Source of the DNA: Paramoeba atlantica
Taxonomy: Eukaryota; Discosea
Reading direction: 5' to 3'
Assembly: GCA_977017575.1 (NCBI GenBank)
Contig: CDRNVI010000012.1
Span: forward strand, 558,001-622,000
Length of the DNA: 64,000 nucleotides
Each line of letters opens with the position of its first letter. The first letter of the stretch is position 1. The notes below the pieces were generated by a model. It had not been told where the DNA came from. It worked only from the letters and a program-made list of their open reading frames with translations, and made no database searches. Made by a program: the position numbers and the translations under genes. Shown here one piece after another: positions 47,201 through 57,449 of this stretch.

Positions 47201-48636
47201 ATTTTACAAAATCGGAGTGGTTTAACAAAGAAATAGATAACGCGACGAACGAGCTTCCATCCACACTTCGATCTTTAGGTGTAGCCCAACGCGAAGATGT
47301 TATCAAAATCCTCGGTGCCTACATTGGAGAACACAATAAAGTCAGCGATCGGCTCGTTGGAAAACTTGAAAAGCACAAATGTCTGTTCCGAAGGTTAAGG
47401 AAAATGGGGCCCAGCAACATTTCTTTGGCAATGCTCCAACGATCTGCACTCCCGCGTAATGACTATCATCTACGAGTTCACCGACCGGCCGACTCCTTAC
47501 TCATTGCACAACATTTCGATAAAGAGATCGACAGCATAGTTTCGCACTGGTTTTTTGCTGATACTTCCTCAACGCAACTAGCCTCGCTTCCACAGCACCT
47601 TGGAGGACTAGGTTTGACTCCCTCCGTCTTGAAACATCGCTATTCTTTTGACACAGCATCCAAGTCTATTGACGAGGAAATGAAAACCACAAAAGCTCCG
47701 GTAGACTTGCGCAAGTCAAAGACTTCCAAGTTTGGGGACAGTGGCATCATAAAACCATCACCGAAACAACAGGCAGCCCGAACTCAAGCGATGAAGGCAT
47801 TAAAACAGGAACAGAAGAAACTGGCAACGGAGCTACGCAAAGACTTACGACTCGACTCCATACTTAAGCTAACTACATCCTCTTTTCGTCATTTACAGTC
47901 TACGTCCGGTTACGTCAATCCGTACCTCTTCCGATATGCTATTATGATGCGATTGGGGATCAAACCTCCAACATTGACAGATAAGCTTGACTGTCCTGGC
48001 TGCGCCGCCGAAATCAGCTCCTATGATATCTTCCAACACATTGTTGGGTGTACGAAATGTAACGGAATGAACGCCACCAGAAAGCATTCTTATCTCGTCA
48101 GGTTCCTTGCGTCACTCTGTTCTAAAGCTGGTGTTCCCTGTGTAGTGGAGCCGCGCTCGCATGCCTCCTTCTACTGCATGAAGTACAAGGCTCACATTTC
48201 CGAGGGAGCGATAGACAAACACCCTTGCCGAGCCCGAAGAATAAGATCAGGCCCTGATCTCGGAATCATGTGGCCTCACATGGGTGAAGTGCTATATGAC
48301 CTTACAGTAGTTCATACTGGAAGCCCTAGTTACCGTAAAATGACGGAAGCTCAGTTACTGCAGAACGCCATTGAGAGAAAACAGAAAAAGTACGTTCTAT
48401 CTGGTGGAGTAGATGAAGATTATTTTAGATGCCTACCAATGACAGAGAGTGGTTATCTTCATGAAAACACACGCAAACTATTAACATCTTTAGCCAAAAA
48501 AGCAAACCTAGATATATGTGAAGTCACCGAAGCTTTTCAACTTGAGATTGAAAAGCTGAATGCATACACTATTGTCACGCAGTTACGTGACAGCCTGCCA
48601 AAGGCCGTCTGGCTAGGCTCGATAAAAGCGCAATAA
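44252..48636 (+). pseudogene. F2: F-type retroelement with deleted RT core
   Basis: The N-terminal region is built of degenerate Pro/Thr-rich repeats (SPRPKQTPPPP units) including a duplicated block with SLVRRRKIYFAREPKPSEHQ (44790 and 45190). Frames shift near 45030-45088 and 45600. A LINE fragment interrupts at 45840-46262. The long frame 46438-48636 carries the pre-RT module (HKVGDKFPGHIPPHANVR; TTCVVAIYRDIVREY), then jumps near 46985 straight to GVRQGSALSSLYF. RT motifs 1-4 (~240 residues in F4) are missing in frame. YMDD (47101-47112), CPGCAAEISS knuckle and RLE (RSGPDLGIMWPHMGEVLYD) remain. Confidence 0.8.
45840..46262 (-). mobile_element. 3' fragment of an APE-type LINE (RTE/I/CR1-like C-terminus)
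   Basis: The minus-strand frame encodes SRVLQLAGHIARMSPDRMPNK and a basic tail ending near 45931. This is the R-x-x-L-x-x-x-GH-x-x-R-M segment typical of C-termini of endonuclease/RT LINE proteins. It is 5'-truncated and inserted in the F2 ORF. A/T-rich sequence follows its stop. Confidence 0.65.
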
Positions 48637-48905
48637 TTTATAATAGTAATTGGAATTCTTATTACTCAGAATATTTGGGCCAGCGAATAAGTTAGTAGTT
48701 TACAATGTCGAAGTTTCAATGTCGAACGTTGGACGAGGTACGACATTGTAGTTTACGGTTAAGGCCATCTTTTTGTTAAGACCATCTTTTTGTTAAGAGA
48801 TCCCACGTTATCTCCGAACTGGGCTGATCACGGCGTACATGAGAATCCTCCTGAAGACCATCGTTTTTTGTAAGACCATCGTTTTTTGTAAGACCATCGT
48901 GAGCC
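48637..48905. repeat. Spacer with short direct repeats between F2 and F3
   Basis: AAGACCATCTTTTTGTT occurs twice (48765-48800) and AAGACCATCGTTTTTTGT twice with a third partial copy (48855-48900). TACAATGTCG and CGACATTGTA form an inverted pair (48700-48760). No gene. Confidence 0.6.
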
Positions 48906-50098
48906 TGGTATTAGACGGTTGTGTTTCAAAGGCGTCTCAGCTGCTAGACCAGGAAATAAGAGCGAAGGTCCTAAGCGACGCTTAAACTTTCCAAAAATTG
49001 CGCGAACTGCACCCGGAGATACCTACAACGTTCCGACTACCCAGTGATGCACCAATAACGGCGTGCATCGACCCACTCGAGCTGCGAGAAGCAGGGAGAC
49101 GGATGGCAAAAGTCGCAGCGCCTGGCCCCACAGGAACCACCGATTCCATATTGCGAATGCTCCTAGACGATGAAATATGCTGCTTAAGCCTTTCGCATAT
49201 GATGACCGACCTGATCAACGGATCGCTGTCCAAAGAGGTCATGAAACGACTACTACGTGCGCGAATTGTCGCAATACCCAAGCCTGATCAAGGTGTACGC
49301 CCGGTAGCTGTAGGGGAAGTATGGCTAAAACTTGCGGAAATAGTTCTGCTCCAACGTCACGAGAAAAAACTAACTCCACTTTTCGTACCTCTGCAATACG
49401 GAGTAATGATCAAGTCCGGGTGCGAAAAAGTAGTTCACGAGCTTGCAGAACGATACTCGGAAGGTTGCGCGATTTTGTCTATTGATCTCCAAAATGCATT
49501 CAACTCGCCATCCCGGGACGATATCGCAAGAGCTGTGTTTGGCCAATGCACTCTCAGACCGTTCCAGCGCTTGTTCTACGCAGAGTATGGAACCCCCTCT
49601 GAGCTTTTGTACTATGGTAGGGACGGAGAGCTATTCGACGTGTTGTCCAGCTCTGCAGGAGTACGCCAAGGGTCGCCCTTGTCAACAATCTTATTCTGCG
49701 CATTCCTGCAGCCAGTTTTGGAAACTATTAAAGCCGAGTACCCACAGATGCACGTTTATGCTTTTATCGACGATAGGAATTTTGCATCGAAAGACACCGT
49801 ACTTTTGACAAGTGCATTCGCAAGACTTAAAGAATTACTTCAACAGAGGCTTATCGAACTGTCTCCCACCAAATGTTTATGGCTTGAAGGTACCAATCAC
49901 ATTTGCATCCCGAACGAACTACGCGAACAAGGGATAAAAACGGAGTCACATGCCATGAAAGTATTGGGTGCGTACGTGGGAGATGCCACTGAGGTAAAAG
50001 GGCAATTGTTATTGAAGCTGAAAAAGCATCGAACCGCCTTCCGCCGCCTCGAACAAATGGGCGCCAGCAACATATCCCTTCTTCTACTATCTAATTGA
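48906..50098 (+). pseudogene. F3: RT region of an F-type element, cut by E1
   Basis: It begins inside the pre-RT linker (LDGCVSKASQLLDQE), with a TAA near 48984, then a long open RT: RPVAVGEVWLKLAE, LSIDLQNAFNSPSRDD, GVRQGSPLSTILF, catalytic FIDD at 49763-49774. It ends in the thumb (ASNISLLLLS) where E1 starts. The RLE piece at 59296-59919 on the far side of E1 may be its C-terminus, but ~190 residues in between are missing. Confidence 0.8.
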
Positions 50099-50260
50099 AG
50101 TCTACGGAAAGAATTTTGCTAGAAGATTATATAGGTTATTGAGATGATTTTATAGCATAGTGATTGTATTTCATATGTTCAAGTTGATATGTAGAATATT
50201 GGTTCATACGTTTTCATCTGTGCGTATAGATTTTATTCTCGCTTTACGAACAAAAAAGAA

Positions 50261-51313
50261 ATGGTACTACCGTCTACGAGGGATTTAGTTGCGCGTACTC
50301 GGAGCAGCTCTCCGTTAGAAAGTCTACATCGTGAGGAATCGCAACGCGAAGAACAACGTGAAGATGGAGGTCGAAAAAACCCGTTGAATGTCAATCGTAT
50401 GCGTGCCATTTGTACTCGAATTCGGGAGTTCCTTATGTTGATGCCGGGAGAAAGTCCCGCTCTTGGCATTACCGCGGAGTGGAAACGGAAAGACTCGCCT
50501 AATTCAGAGATTCGTAAGACGACGGCAAAAGTTCGCAAGGAAGGTTTGGACCTATGGGAAAATGAAGCAAGTAAGGAATATCCGTTTCCGCATCCTGACA
50601 TGAATTATTATGATATTGAAATTGATTCGGAAATTAACCAGGAACAAATGGAAGAGGAAGCCCAAGTGGAGAATGAGATTGGTGAGCACATGGACCCCAA
50701 TAATTTGGATCCGTACGAGCCCATCACTTTCGAGGCATGGATTATGTCGGCGGACAAATTCAAAGTGCGAGATTTGATACGGGAGTTGAAAGATGCGCCT
50801 GAATTCGGTTTACGCATAGATCAATTCTTTGTGGATCGAACCTTTATCAAACAACAAGAACGGAATTTTGAGAACCTTTTCGTAAAGTGGATCATCTACG
50901 CTCGATAAACCCCGAATTGGAACAAAGGCACATATCTGGAAATCGGTAAAGGTATCATACAACTCTTACGCGACTCATACTGGAAGGCACGAAGAATGGA
51001 TGTGGAAGCGGTGCACCAGAAAATGAGCAAAGATGAACGTCCTCAAGATAAATTTTACCAGCACATTGCAGAGCAGATGGAGGAGCGTAACAAGCAGTGG
51101 AACAAAAGTGTGTCTATGCGAGGACGGGGACGAGGATTTCGCGGTGGAATGACCAGTTATCGAGGGCGAAGCTACGCTCAGAATGAATTATTATGCTATC
51201 ATTGTCGTGAACCGGGGCATATGCAACGATTTTGTCCTGCATTGAAGAAAGAACAAGAGGATTTTCGTCGCAGGGTGACTGGCCCTGCCGAACAAGGCAG
51301 CAAAAGGTATTAG
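50261..51313 (+). pseudogene. E1 GAG-like protein, one in-frame TAA
   Basis: A continuous frame from MVLPSTRD with TAA at 50906-50908. It aligns with the E2 GAG throughout (for example KVRDLIRELKDAPEFGLRI versus RVRDLIRDLRVHPEFGLLL). The C-terminus has an Arg/Gly-rich stretch and one CCHC zinc knuckle (CYHCREPGHMQRFC), expected to bind element RNA. Confidence 0.85.
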
Positions 51314-51337
51314 GAATACCACACCCAAACGGCCAGT

Positions 51338-52450
51338 ATGAAATCTGCAAGAACATCGCGAGGAAACAAGAAACGTTTATTGAACCAGAAACCAATCAAT
51401 CTGCAAGTAACAAACAAGAGGAAGCCAGCAAGCACTTTCGAACGAATCTCGAAACATCGAAAGCTGGATGCACCATGTGTGAAATGCACGAAAGGCAGAC
51501 CGCTCTCTTCTATGAAATTGTATGGAGGTACTTTGAGCTTACAAACCAATTGGCATGCAAAGCAGGATTTGCTGAAGCACATGATAGGAATAAAAGAAAT
51601 TACACCTCAAATCAAATACGCCATGGATGCGATGTCCCAGACATGGACGAACGGCACATGGAACACAAGAAGCAGGCTATGGGAAAAATTGAGCACATTT
51701 TGCCGGTGGCGAAACATAGATGTCAATCCGATTCATGCTGTAGCGTTCTTAACACAGCTGCCGATAGCGTTCCAAACAAAGTTGACGTACGCCAGGAACT
51801 TACAAACATTGCTCAACCTCATGACAGCAAACACACTACCCCTAAAGCTATATTGCCGCGCACTACAAGCACAGGGAGCCGAAGAACCAATCCACCAAAT
51901 GAAGCCATTAACACCAGAGCTATTAAAACACACCAGAAGCCGCTTACCTCACCGAGAAAGTCTTGCGCTTCTGCTGTCGTGGAAAGCAGCGGCACGATGG
52001 TCCGAAACAGCGGCTCTGACAAGGGACAGATTTGTGGAGGTGAACAATCATCAAGTAGTCATACGGTGGGGGAGAATGACGAAAGCTTCACGATACAATC
52101 CTTACCGGCGGTCGATGTACACAGTTGTGACGGGACCCGGTACATCAGAGATAGCAAATTTTGTAAGGACCTTAAAGCGGCACCAACCCTTGACAGAAAC
52201 GACAGTAAGACAAATGGACCGTCTTTTAGTCCAAATACTGGGGCCAGGATACGGCACCCATTCAGTGAAACGCGGCGCAGTTACTCATCTGTTCAAAGAA
52301 GTGGCCAAGGGAGAAATACCGTTGGAAACGGTGCAAACGCTAGCCAATCATCAGGAAGTAAGCTCTCTACTCAGGTACAATGCGGATCCCATAACGACAG
52401 CGTTGGCCCTCGGAACACAACAAGCCACGCAGAAGCTGCCGACGCATTAG
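51338..52450 (+). CDS. E1 tyrosine recombinase
   Basis: 370 codons, intact. The N-terminal domain includes FCRWRNIDVNPIHAVAFL and TYARNLQTLLN. Catalytic candidates: Arg in KAAARWSETAAL, Lys in RMTKASRYNPYR, His in GTHSVKRGAVTH, second His in LANHQEVSS and Tyr in LLRYNADP. Note Lys at the usual Arg position of the H-x-x-R box. It overlaps an open frame that continues into RT. It would integrate a circular or linear cDNA. Confidence 0.8.
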   Translation: MKSARTSRGNKKRLLNQKPINLQVTNKRKPASTFERISKHRKLDAPCVKCTKGRPLSSMKLYGGTLSLQTNWHAKQDLLKHMIGIKEITPQIKYAMDAMSQTWTNGTWNTRSRLWEKLSTFCRWRNIDVNPIHAVAFLTQLPIAFQTKLTYARNLQTLLNLMTANTLPLKLYCRALQAQGAEEPIHQMKPLTPELLKHTRSRLPHRESLALLLSWKAAARWSETAALTRDRFVEVNNHQVVIRWGRMTKASRYNPYRRSMYTVVTGPGTSEIANFVRTLKRHQPLTETTVRQMDRLLVQILGPGYGTHSVKRGAVTHLFKEVAKGEIPLETVQTLANHQEVSSLLRYNADPITTALALGTQQATQKLPTH

Positions 52451-53595
52451 AGGAGGAGCAAGCATACCGCCAGTTTATGCGGGATATCCCGTATATCAAG
52501 ACCAAGTATACAATATTACGAACGAGAAGGTCTTCTAAAGTTGCAACTAAGGTTGACATGAAAATTCCTTTGCATGTAAAACATGGAATTCCACGTATGG
52601 ACGTGGATAAAGTATTTGACTTATTGAACAATGAGGCCAAAGAAAGGTATAATAAGTTGTGGAAGATGATATGCTCGACCGAGGGTTCTGTAAGCGTAGG
52701 CAGTCAAGGAATTCAGGACAAATCAGTTTCGACTATGTTTTTGTGCGACAGCGATGTGATGAGTTTGATAGAAACGGGCGTTGTGTCCAAGGTAACGCCG
52801 GAAGACCTTACATCACGACCGACCATTCAAATCATTTTACCATTTACTGTTATTGAAACCGATGAGCATGATACACTTGAACGTCGTCGATTTATTGCAT
52901 GGTGTAAGGAGGATAATGAACGATTAAAAGATTTGTACGTCCAGTATGTGCCGTTGCGACATGGATCATACTATCTACATCGGGCTAGTTACGAGTTTGG
53001 ACTAAAGAGAGATCTTGCGTGTGGCTACTATCAAATACGACTTCCCGAACATGCACGTGCCAAATTTAGGTTCTCAGATAAGGAAGGAGCGACATACGAA
53101 TTAAATGTATTGCCCATGGGCCACAGATGTGCCCCAGAACTAATGCACATGATCACAGCTGCTCTCGCAGGCGACCCCAATTACTGCAACAGAGAACAAA
53201 GCTTTACAACAAGTGCTTTGGATATATACATTGATGGATTTCGGTGTGCAGGGGATTACGATGCAGTCAAGAAGTTCGGAGATTTTGTCAATAAAAGGGC
53301 GGTTTTCATTGGGGCAAAATATAAGGATGCAGAAGAAGAACCTAAAAAACAATACGTCTTTAATGGCGTGCACTATGATCATCGTACTGCGAAAGTTTGT
53401 CTGGCGCCAAAAATTATTCATCGGTTATCAAAGGATATCTACTTTGGAATTTCGTATGGACAGTTGGAGTCATCTGTAGGAAGATTACTTCACGCATCAA
53501 TGGTTTTGGGGAAATCGATTCCGGAGCATCATTTTGCTTTGAAGTTAGTAAGAAGGCGCATTAACGCTTTAAACCGTGATCCAAAACTTTTGTAC
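52451..53595 (+). pseudogene. E1 reverse transcriptase, N-terminal part up to the E2 insertion
   Basis: Follows directly after the YR stop. Motifs: RRRFIAWCKEDNERLKD, LKRDLACGYYQIRLP (motif A Asp), NVLPMGHRCAPELMH (motif B), and YIDG at 53227-53238 where most RTs have YxDD. It is interrupted after RRRINALNRDPKLLY by E2; the RNase H continues at 58414. Confidence 0.8.
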
Positions 53596-53631
53596 CCTTC
53601 TTACTTTCTTTTACCCTTTTCAAATTGCGTT

Positions 53632-54672
53632 ATGACCAGCATTCTTAATACTGTTCGTCGCACGCTGTCGATGGGGAGGCCACAGAGTCCTATACGAGAA
53701 GATCCGGCATCTCCCAACCCTGTCGATCCGAGTCTGCAATACGGGGGACAACGTACGACGCTGAACCCGGAGCAAGTGGCGGCTTTGCTTAGGGGGGGAA
53801 CAGGCTCTGCAGCGATGTCTGACGAGGATAAGGCGGAATTCGCGCAAAAAGTCCGGACTTTGATCCTTAAGGGTTACGATGTGTCTGTAGAAGCCGTGTG
53901 GGGTCACCATGGGGATGCAGTGCGCGAAACTGTGATTGGCAACGTTCGTCTGAAATCCGACGATTCAGGAGGCATTGAAGCCGTTTGGAACGATGATCCC
54001 GGCATGGCATACGACTTTCCTTTTCCAGACATCGAATATTATTCGTTGGAAATTACCCGGGTGCGAGCAAAGATGCCTGGAGGGCGCAAAGCGGACGAAG
54101 AACCTAAGACTCCTAATGCGCCTATCACCGATCCGGCTCGTTTCACCGCAAACGATCCTCTAACATGGGGCCCGTGGCTAGAATCCGAGGATGAGTTACG
54201 CGTACGAGACCTTATTCGTGATTTACGCGTCCATCCTGAATTTGGTTTGTTACTGAACGCTCCTCCTATCCGTGAACGTCTATTTAAAATAGTCCAAGAG
54301 TGGATCCAAGCGGCACGAGTTTTTCCCCTATGGCGAGAGGAACATTTTCTCGAAATCGTACGCACAGCCATCGAAGAACTGCGAAACCACTATTGGGCCT
54401 CATCCGGAATTCAAGTCGAACGTGTACAATTAAAACTCCACAAGGATGATGACACTAAGGATGCGTACTCGAAGGCAGTTGCGGAGGAAAAGCTGCGCCA
54501 CATGAGTGTTTCAAAAATCGCCACTAATCGCCCGGCCTTTCTTTGCTATCGATGCCACAAGCCAGGTCACTTTCGCGCCAACTGCCCATTAAATCAATCT
54601 TCTACGCGTTCGACCCCGGGTTTTCGGGGCGGGGTGACGAGCGGCACAACAGGTGCAAAGAGGAGCCAATAG
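53632..54672 (+). CDS. E2 GAG-like protein
   Basis: 346 codons from MTSILNTVRR. Pro-rich N-terminus, central helical domain (WLESEDELRVRDLIRDL), and C-terminal knuckle CYRCHKPGHFRANC followed by an Arg/Gly/Thr tail. The frame is also open upstream into E1, so the ATG was chosen by position after the E2 left end and by agreement with the E3 copy. Confidence 0.85.
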   Translation: MTSILNTVRRTLSMGRPQSPIREDPASPNPVDPSLQYGGQRTTLNPEQVAALLRGGTGSAAMSDEDKAEFAQKVRTLILKGYDVSVEAVWGHHGDAVRETVIGNVRLKSDDSGGIEAVWNDDPGMAYDFPFPDIEYYSLEITRVRAKMPGGRKADEEPKTPNAPITDPARFTANDPLTWGPWLESEDELRVRDLIRDLRVHPEFGLLLNAPPIRERLFKIVQEWIQAARVFPLWREEHFLEIVRTAIEELRNHYWASSGIQVERVQLKLHKDDDTKDAYSKAVAEEKLRHMSVSKIATNRPAFLCYRCHKPGHFRANCPLNQSSTRSTPGFRGGVTSGTTGAKRSQ

Positions 54673-54726
54673 GCCAGGTTCCCCACCCCTTATATCGCTC
54701 GTGCCTGTCCGCTGAAGAAGCGGCGG

Positions 54727-55851
54727 GTGATTTATCCAGGTATATTCTGCAATTCATCACTGCACTCTGCAGGGAAGGTGCGTGCCTTCACGGCATGTCA
54801 CGGAACGGTACTGCATTCGCCACGGAATCCGGTGGCGGAATTAACGACAAAGTCAAATATCCCTCAAGCCAAACGCCAACGCCTGCAACCGCAAGCCAAA
54901 GAACCTCAAGAAATGCGTCCCGCGGGAGACAACACCAGGGAAACAAAATTGCGCTCAGTCCAGCAAAAACTAACATATACAATTCTAAATCTACCGCCTC
55001 TGAGTCCTATCGCACGTCAGATTCAAAGCGCAATCAATCCAATGTGGACAAATGCTACATGGCTAACGAGGGCGCGACTTTGGGAAAGACTGGGAAAGTT
55101 TTGTCTACAAAGCGGTTTTCCGCGAGATCCAGTACACGCCGTCCTTTTCTTAAATCAACTCGATCTCGCACCAGCAACACTGTTAAGCTACACCCGAAAT
55201 CTCCAGACGGTGTTTCAACTAAGCCAAAAGGATCCAATCCCACTCAAAATGTTCGCGAAAGCCCTACAAGCAAGGGGGGCTCTCGAGCCTACTCGTCAGA
55301 TGGAACCGATTACTCCATGGCAGCTGCGCCGGCTCAGGGAAAAATTGTCGTTAAGCGAAGGGATAGCCGCCTTGATTTGTTGGAAGGCTGCGGCCAGATG
55401 GACAGAGGTGGCCGAACTGACTCTGGAACGATTTGTGCGACATCAACCAAACGAAGTAATAATTTATTGGGGGAGGAATACAAAATCGACGCGTCTCAAC
55501 CCGTACCGGCTATCGATGTGCACAGCGATCCAAGGGGAAGGAACTCAGGAGATCGCAAATTACGTCCAATTCATGGGGGAAGGCCAACGCATAGCGAGTA
55601 CAACAGTTCGGGAGATGGACCGAAAGATGCAGAGGATTCTAGGTCCGGGATTTGGAACACATTCCCTGAAGCGCGGCGCGATAACTCACCTTTTCAGCGA
55701 GGTGGCGCACGGACACGTCGCTCTCTCCGACGTTCAAAACATAGCAAAGCATCAATGCATAAACTCCCTCTTGCGATACAACGGCAACCTTATTACGACG
55801 GCGAAAGCCCTCGGTACTCAGCGAGCTTCGGTTCTCCTCCCAATACAATGA
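54727..55851 (+). CDS. E2 tyrosine recombinase
   Basis: An intact frame of 374 codons, homologous to the E1 recombinase: RAALW-type N-terminal domain (RLWERLGKFCLQSGF), Arg in KAAARWTEVAEL, Lys in RNTKSTRLNPYR, GTHSLKRGAITH, IAKHQ, and Tyr in LLRYNGN. The stop overlaps the RT start (ATGA at 55848-55851), suggesting coupled translation. The ATG at 54727 may be later than the true start, as the real N-terminus could use an upstream codon. Confidence 0.82.
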   Translation: MIYPGIFCNSSLHSAGKVRAFTACHGTVLHSPRNPVAELTTKSNIPQAKRQRLQPQAKEPQEMRPAGDNTRETKLRSVQQKLTYTILNLPPLSPIARQIQSAINPMWTNATWLTRARLWERLGKFCLQSGFPRDPVHAVLFLNQLDLAPATLLSYTRNLQTVFQLSQKDPIPLKMFAKALQARGALEPTRQMEPITPWQLRRLREKLSLSEGIAALICWKAAARWTEVAELTLERFVRHQPNEVIIYWGRNTKSTRLNPYRLSMCTAIQGEGTQEIANYVQFMGEGQRIASTTVREMDRKMQRILGPGFGTHSLKRGAITHLFSEVAHGHVALSDVQNIAKHQCINSLLRYNGNLITTAKALGTQRASVLLPIQ

Positions 55852-57449
55852 CTCAAAAGGATGTAAATCTTTGTTTTGATCAAATACCGCACGTTCGACG
55901 ATACAGCATTATTTGCGCGCGCCGTACATCCCGTCTTGCACGTACCGAAGATATGGACCTTCCCCTACACGTTAAAGTTGGAATACCCGTTATGGATGTA
56001 CAAAAAGTAAAGAATTGGATGAGCCCTGAAGCGCGCCGCCGGCTTGAAACGGTAATAGGTGAATTATTTAATACACGACTAGGAGCCCAACCAGAGCCTT
56101 CAACAAAAGGTAATCTTGTAAATGCCGACATCACGGGTTTACTTGAAGCCGGAGTGATAGAAAGAGTGGAGGAGGACGACATACGCCGGTATCCAACGCT
56201 GCAATACGTAATTCCATTCACGGTAGTCGAATCCGACGAGGAAGGCAACGATAGGCGCCGTTTCATATCATGGACCAAGGATGATAACTTGCGATTAAAA
56301 GACTACAAGTCAGACGTGCCTTTGTTGCATCCTTCTCGTTATCTCCATGAGGCTGCCGAAGAAGCGGGGGTGAAGCGCGATCTCCGATGTGGATTTTATC
56401 AAGTTCCAATTCCGCGCCAGGCTCGTGCCAAATTTCGCTTTCGAGATCTAAATGGCGTCTTACACCAGATGAAGGTTATGCCAATGGGGCACCGATGCGC
56501 CCCTGAAATTATGCACAAGATTACAGCTACACTAGCAGGCGATCTGGCGGTATGCAAACCCGAACTAGTTTCATGCATTGGATCTGTGGACGTCTATATA
56601 GACGGGATTCGTTTCGCAGGATCTCGAGAACAAGCTGATAAATTTGTGAAATTCGTGGATTCACGGTGTAAGGAAGTGGGAGGTTTGTTCAAGGAGGCTG
56701 GTTTTGACCCCTCCACTGAATATGTTTTTAACGGCGTCTTCTACAATCACGTAACCCATAAGGTCAACCTGGGGCCTAGGGTTATACGGAAAATGTCACG
56801 AGATCGGTTTCGTAATATTACGTACTCTCAATTGGAGACGGCGGTGGGGCGCCTCCTCTATGCAGCAGCGGTCTTGGGTCATATTATTCCAGACTATCAT
56901 TTCCCCTTAAAGATTGTTAGACGACGTATCAATGAGTTAAACCGATGCCCCGAACTCGCACATCAACCGGTTCCTCTTCCGACAGCCACCCGATCGATTC
57001 TCGCGAATTGGCGTGATATCATTTTGGTCAATGAGCCTATATCACCACCTCCGCATCCTGACGTTGTCCCGCATAAACACCGACTGTACACGGATGCGTC
57101 AGCTAAAGGATGGGGCGCGGTTCTTTACCGGGACGACGGACAAGTGATTATTGTTGGCGATAAATGGCAACCTGAGTTCAAATACGAAGTGAATCACGCT
57201 GAGGCGATGGCCGTTCGACTTGCGTTTGAAAAACTGACACACCACTTTCAAAAAGGAACCTGTGTTGATTTGTTTATTGACAACACCTCTTGCCAAGCAG
57301 CATTCAACCGCAAGATCGCGAAATCCGACAGTATTGCCGGAGAGCTCAAGCGTGTGTTGAAGACAAATCAGAACCTTGGCGTATGTATCATGGCACGTTA
57401 TGTGAGATCTGCCGAAAACCCAGCGGACCCTATCAGCCGCACCGGATAA
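55848..57449 (+). CDS. E2 reverse transcriptase-RNase H
   Basis: 533 codons from the ATG that overlaps the YR stop. RT motifs: RRRFISWTKDDNLRLKD, VKRDLRCGFYQVPIP, KVMPMGHRCAPEIMH, and YIDG at 56595-56606 with IRFAG following. RNase H follows: LYTDASAKGWGAVLY (first Asp), NHAEAMAVRLAF (Glu), FIDNTSCQAAF (Asp) and a C-terminal NPADPISR box. No methyltransferase domain follows, unlike DIRS1. YIDG is shared with E1, so it is a family trait. Kinetoplastid VIPER/TATE RTs also lack the second Asp here, as I recall. Confidence 0.85.
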   Translation: MTQKDVNLCFDQIPHVRRYSIICARRTSRLARTEDMDLPLHVKVGIPVMDVQKVKNWMSPEARRRLETVIGELFNTRLGAQPEPSTKGNLVNADITGLLEAGVIERVEEDDIRRYPTLQYVIPFTVVESDEEGNDRRRFISWTKDDNLRLKDYKSDVPLLHPSRYLHEAAEEAGVKRDLRCGFYQVPIPRQARAKFRFRDLNGVLHQMKVMPMGHRCAPEIMHKITATLAGDLAVCKPELVSCIGSVDVYIDGIRFAGSREQADKFVKFVDSRCKEVGGLFKEAGFDPSTEYVFNGVFYNHVTHKVNLGPRVIRKMSRDRFRNITYSQLETAVGRLLYAAAVLGHIIPDYHFPLKIVRRRINELNRCPELAHQPVPLPTATRSILANWRDIILVNEPISPPPHPDVVPHKHRLYTDASAKGWGAVLYRDDGQVIIVGDKWQPEFKYEVNHAEAMAVRLAFEKLTHHFQKGTCVDLFIDNTSCQAAFNRKIAKSDSIAGELKRVLKTNQNLGVCIMARYVRSAENPADPISRTG

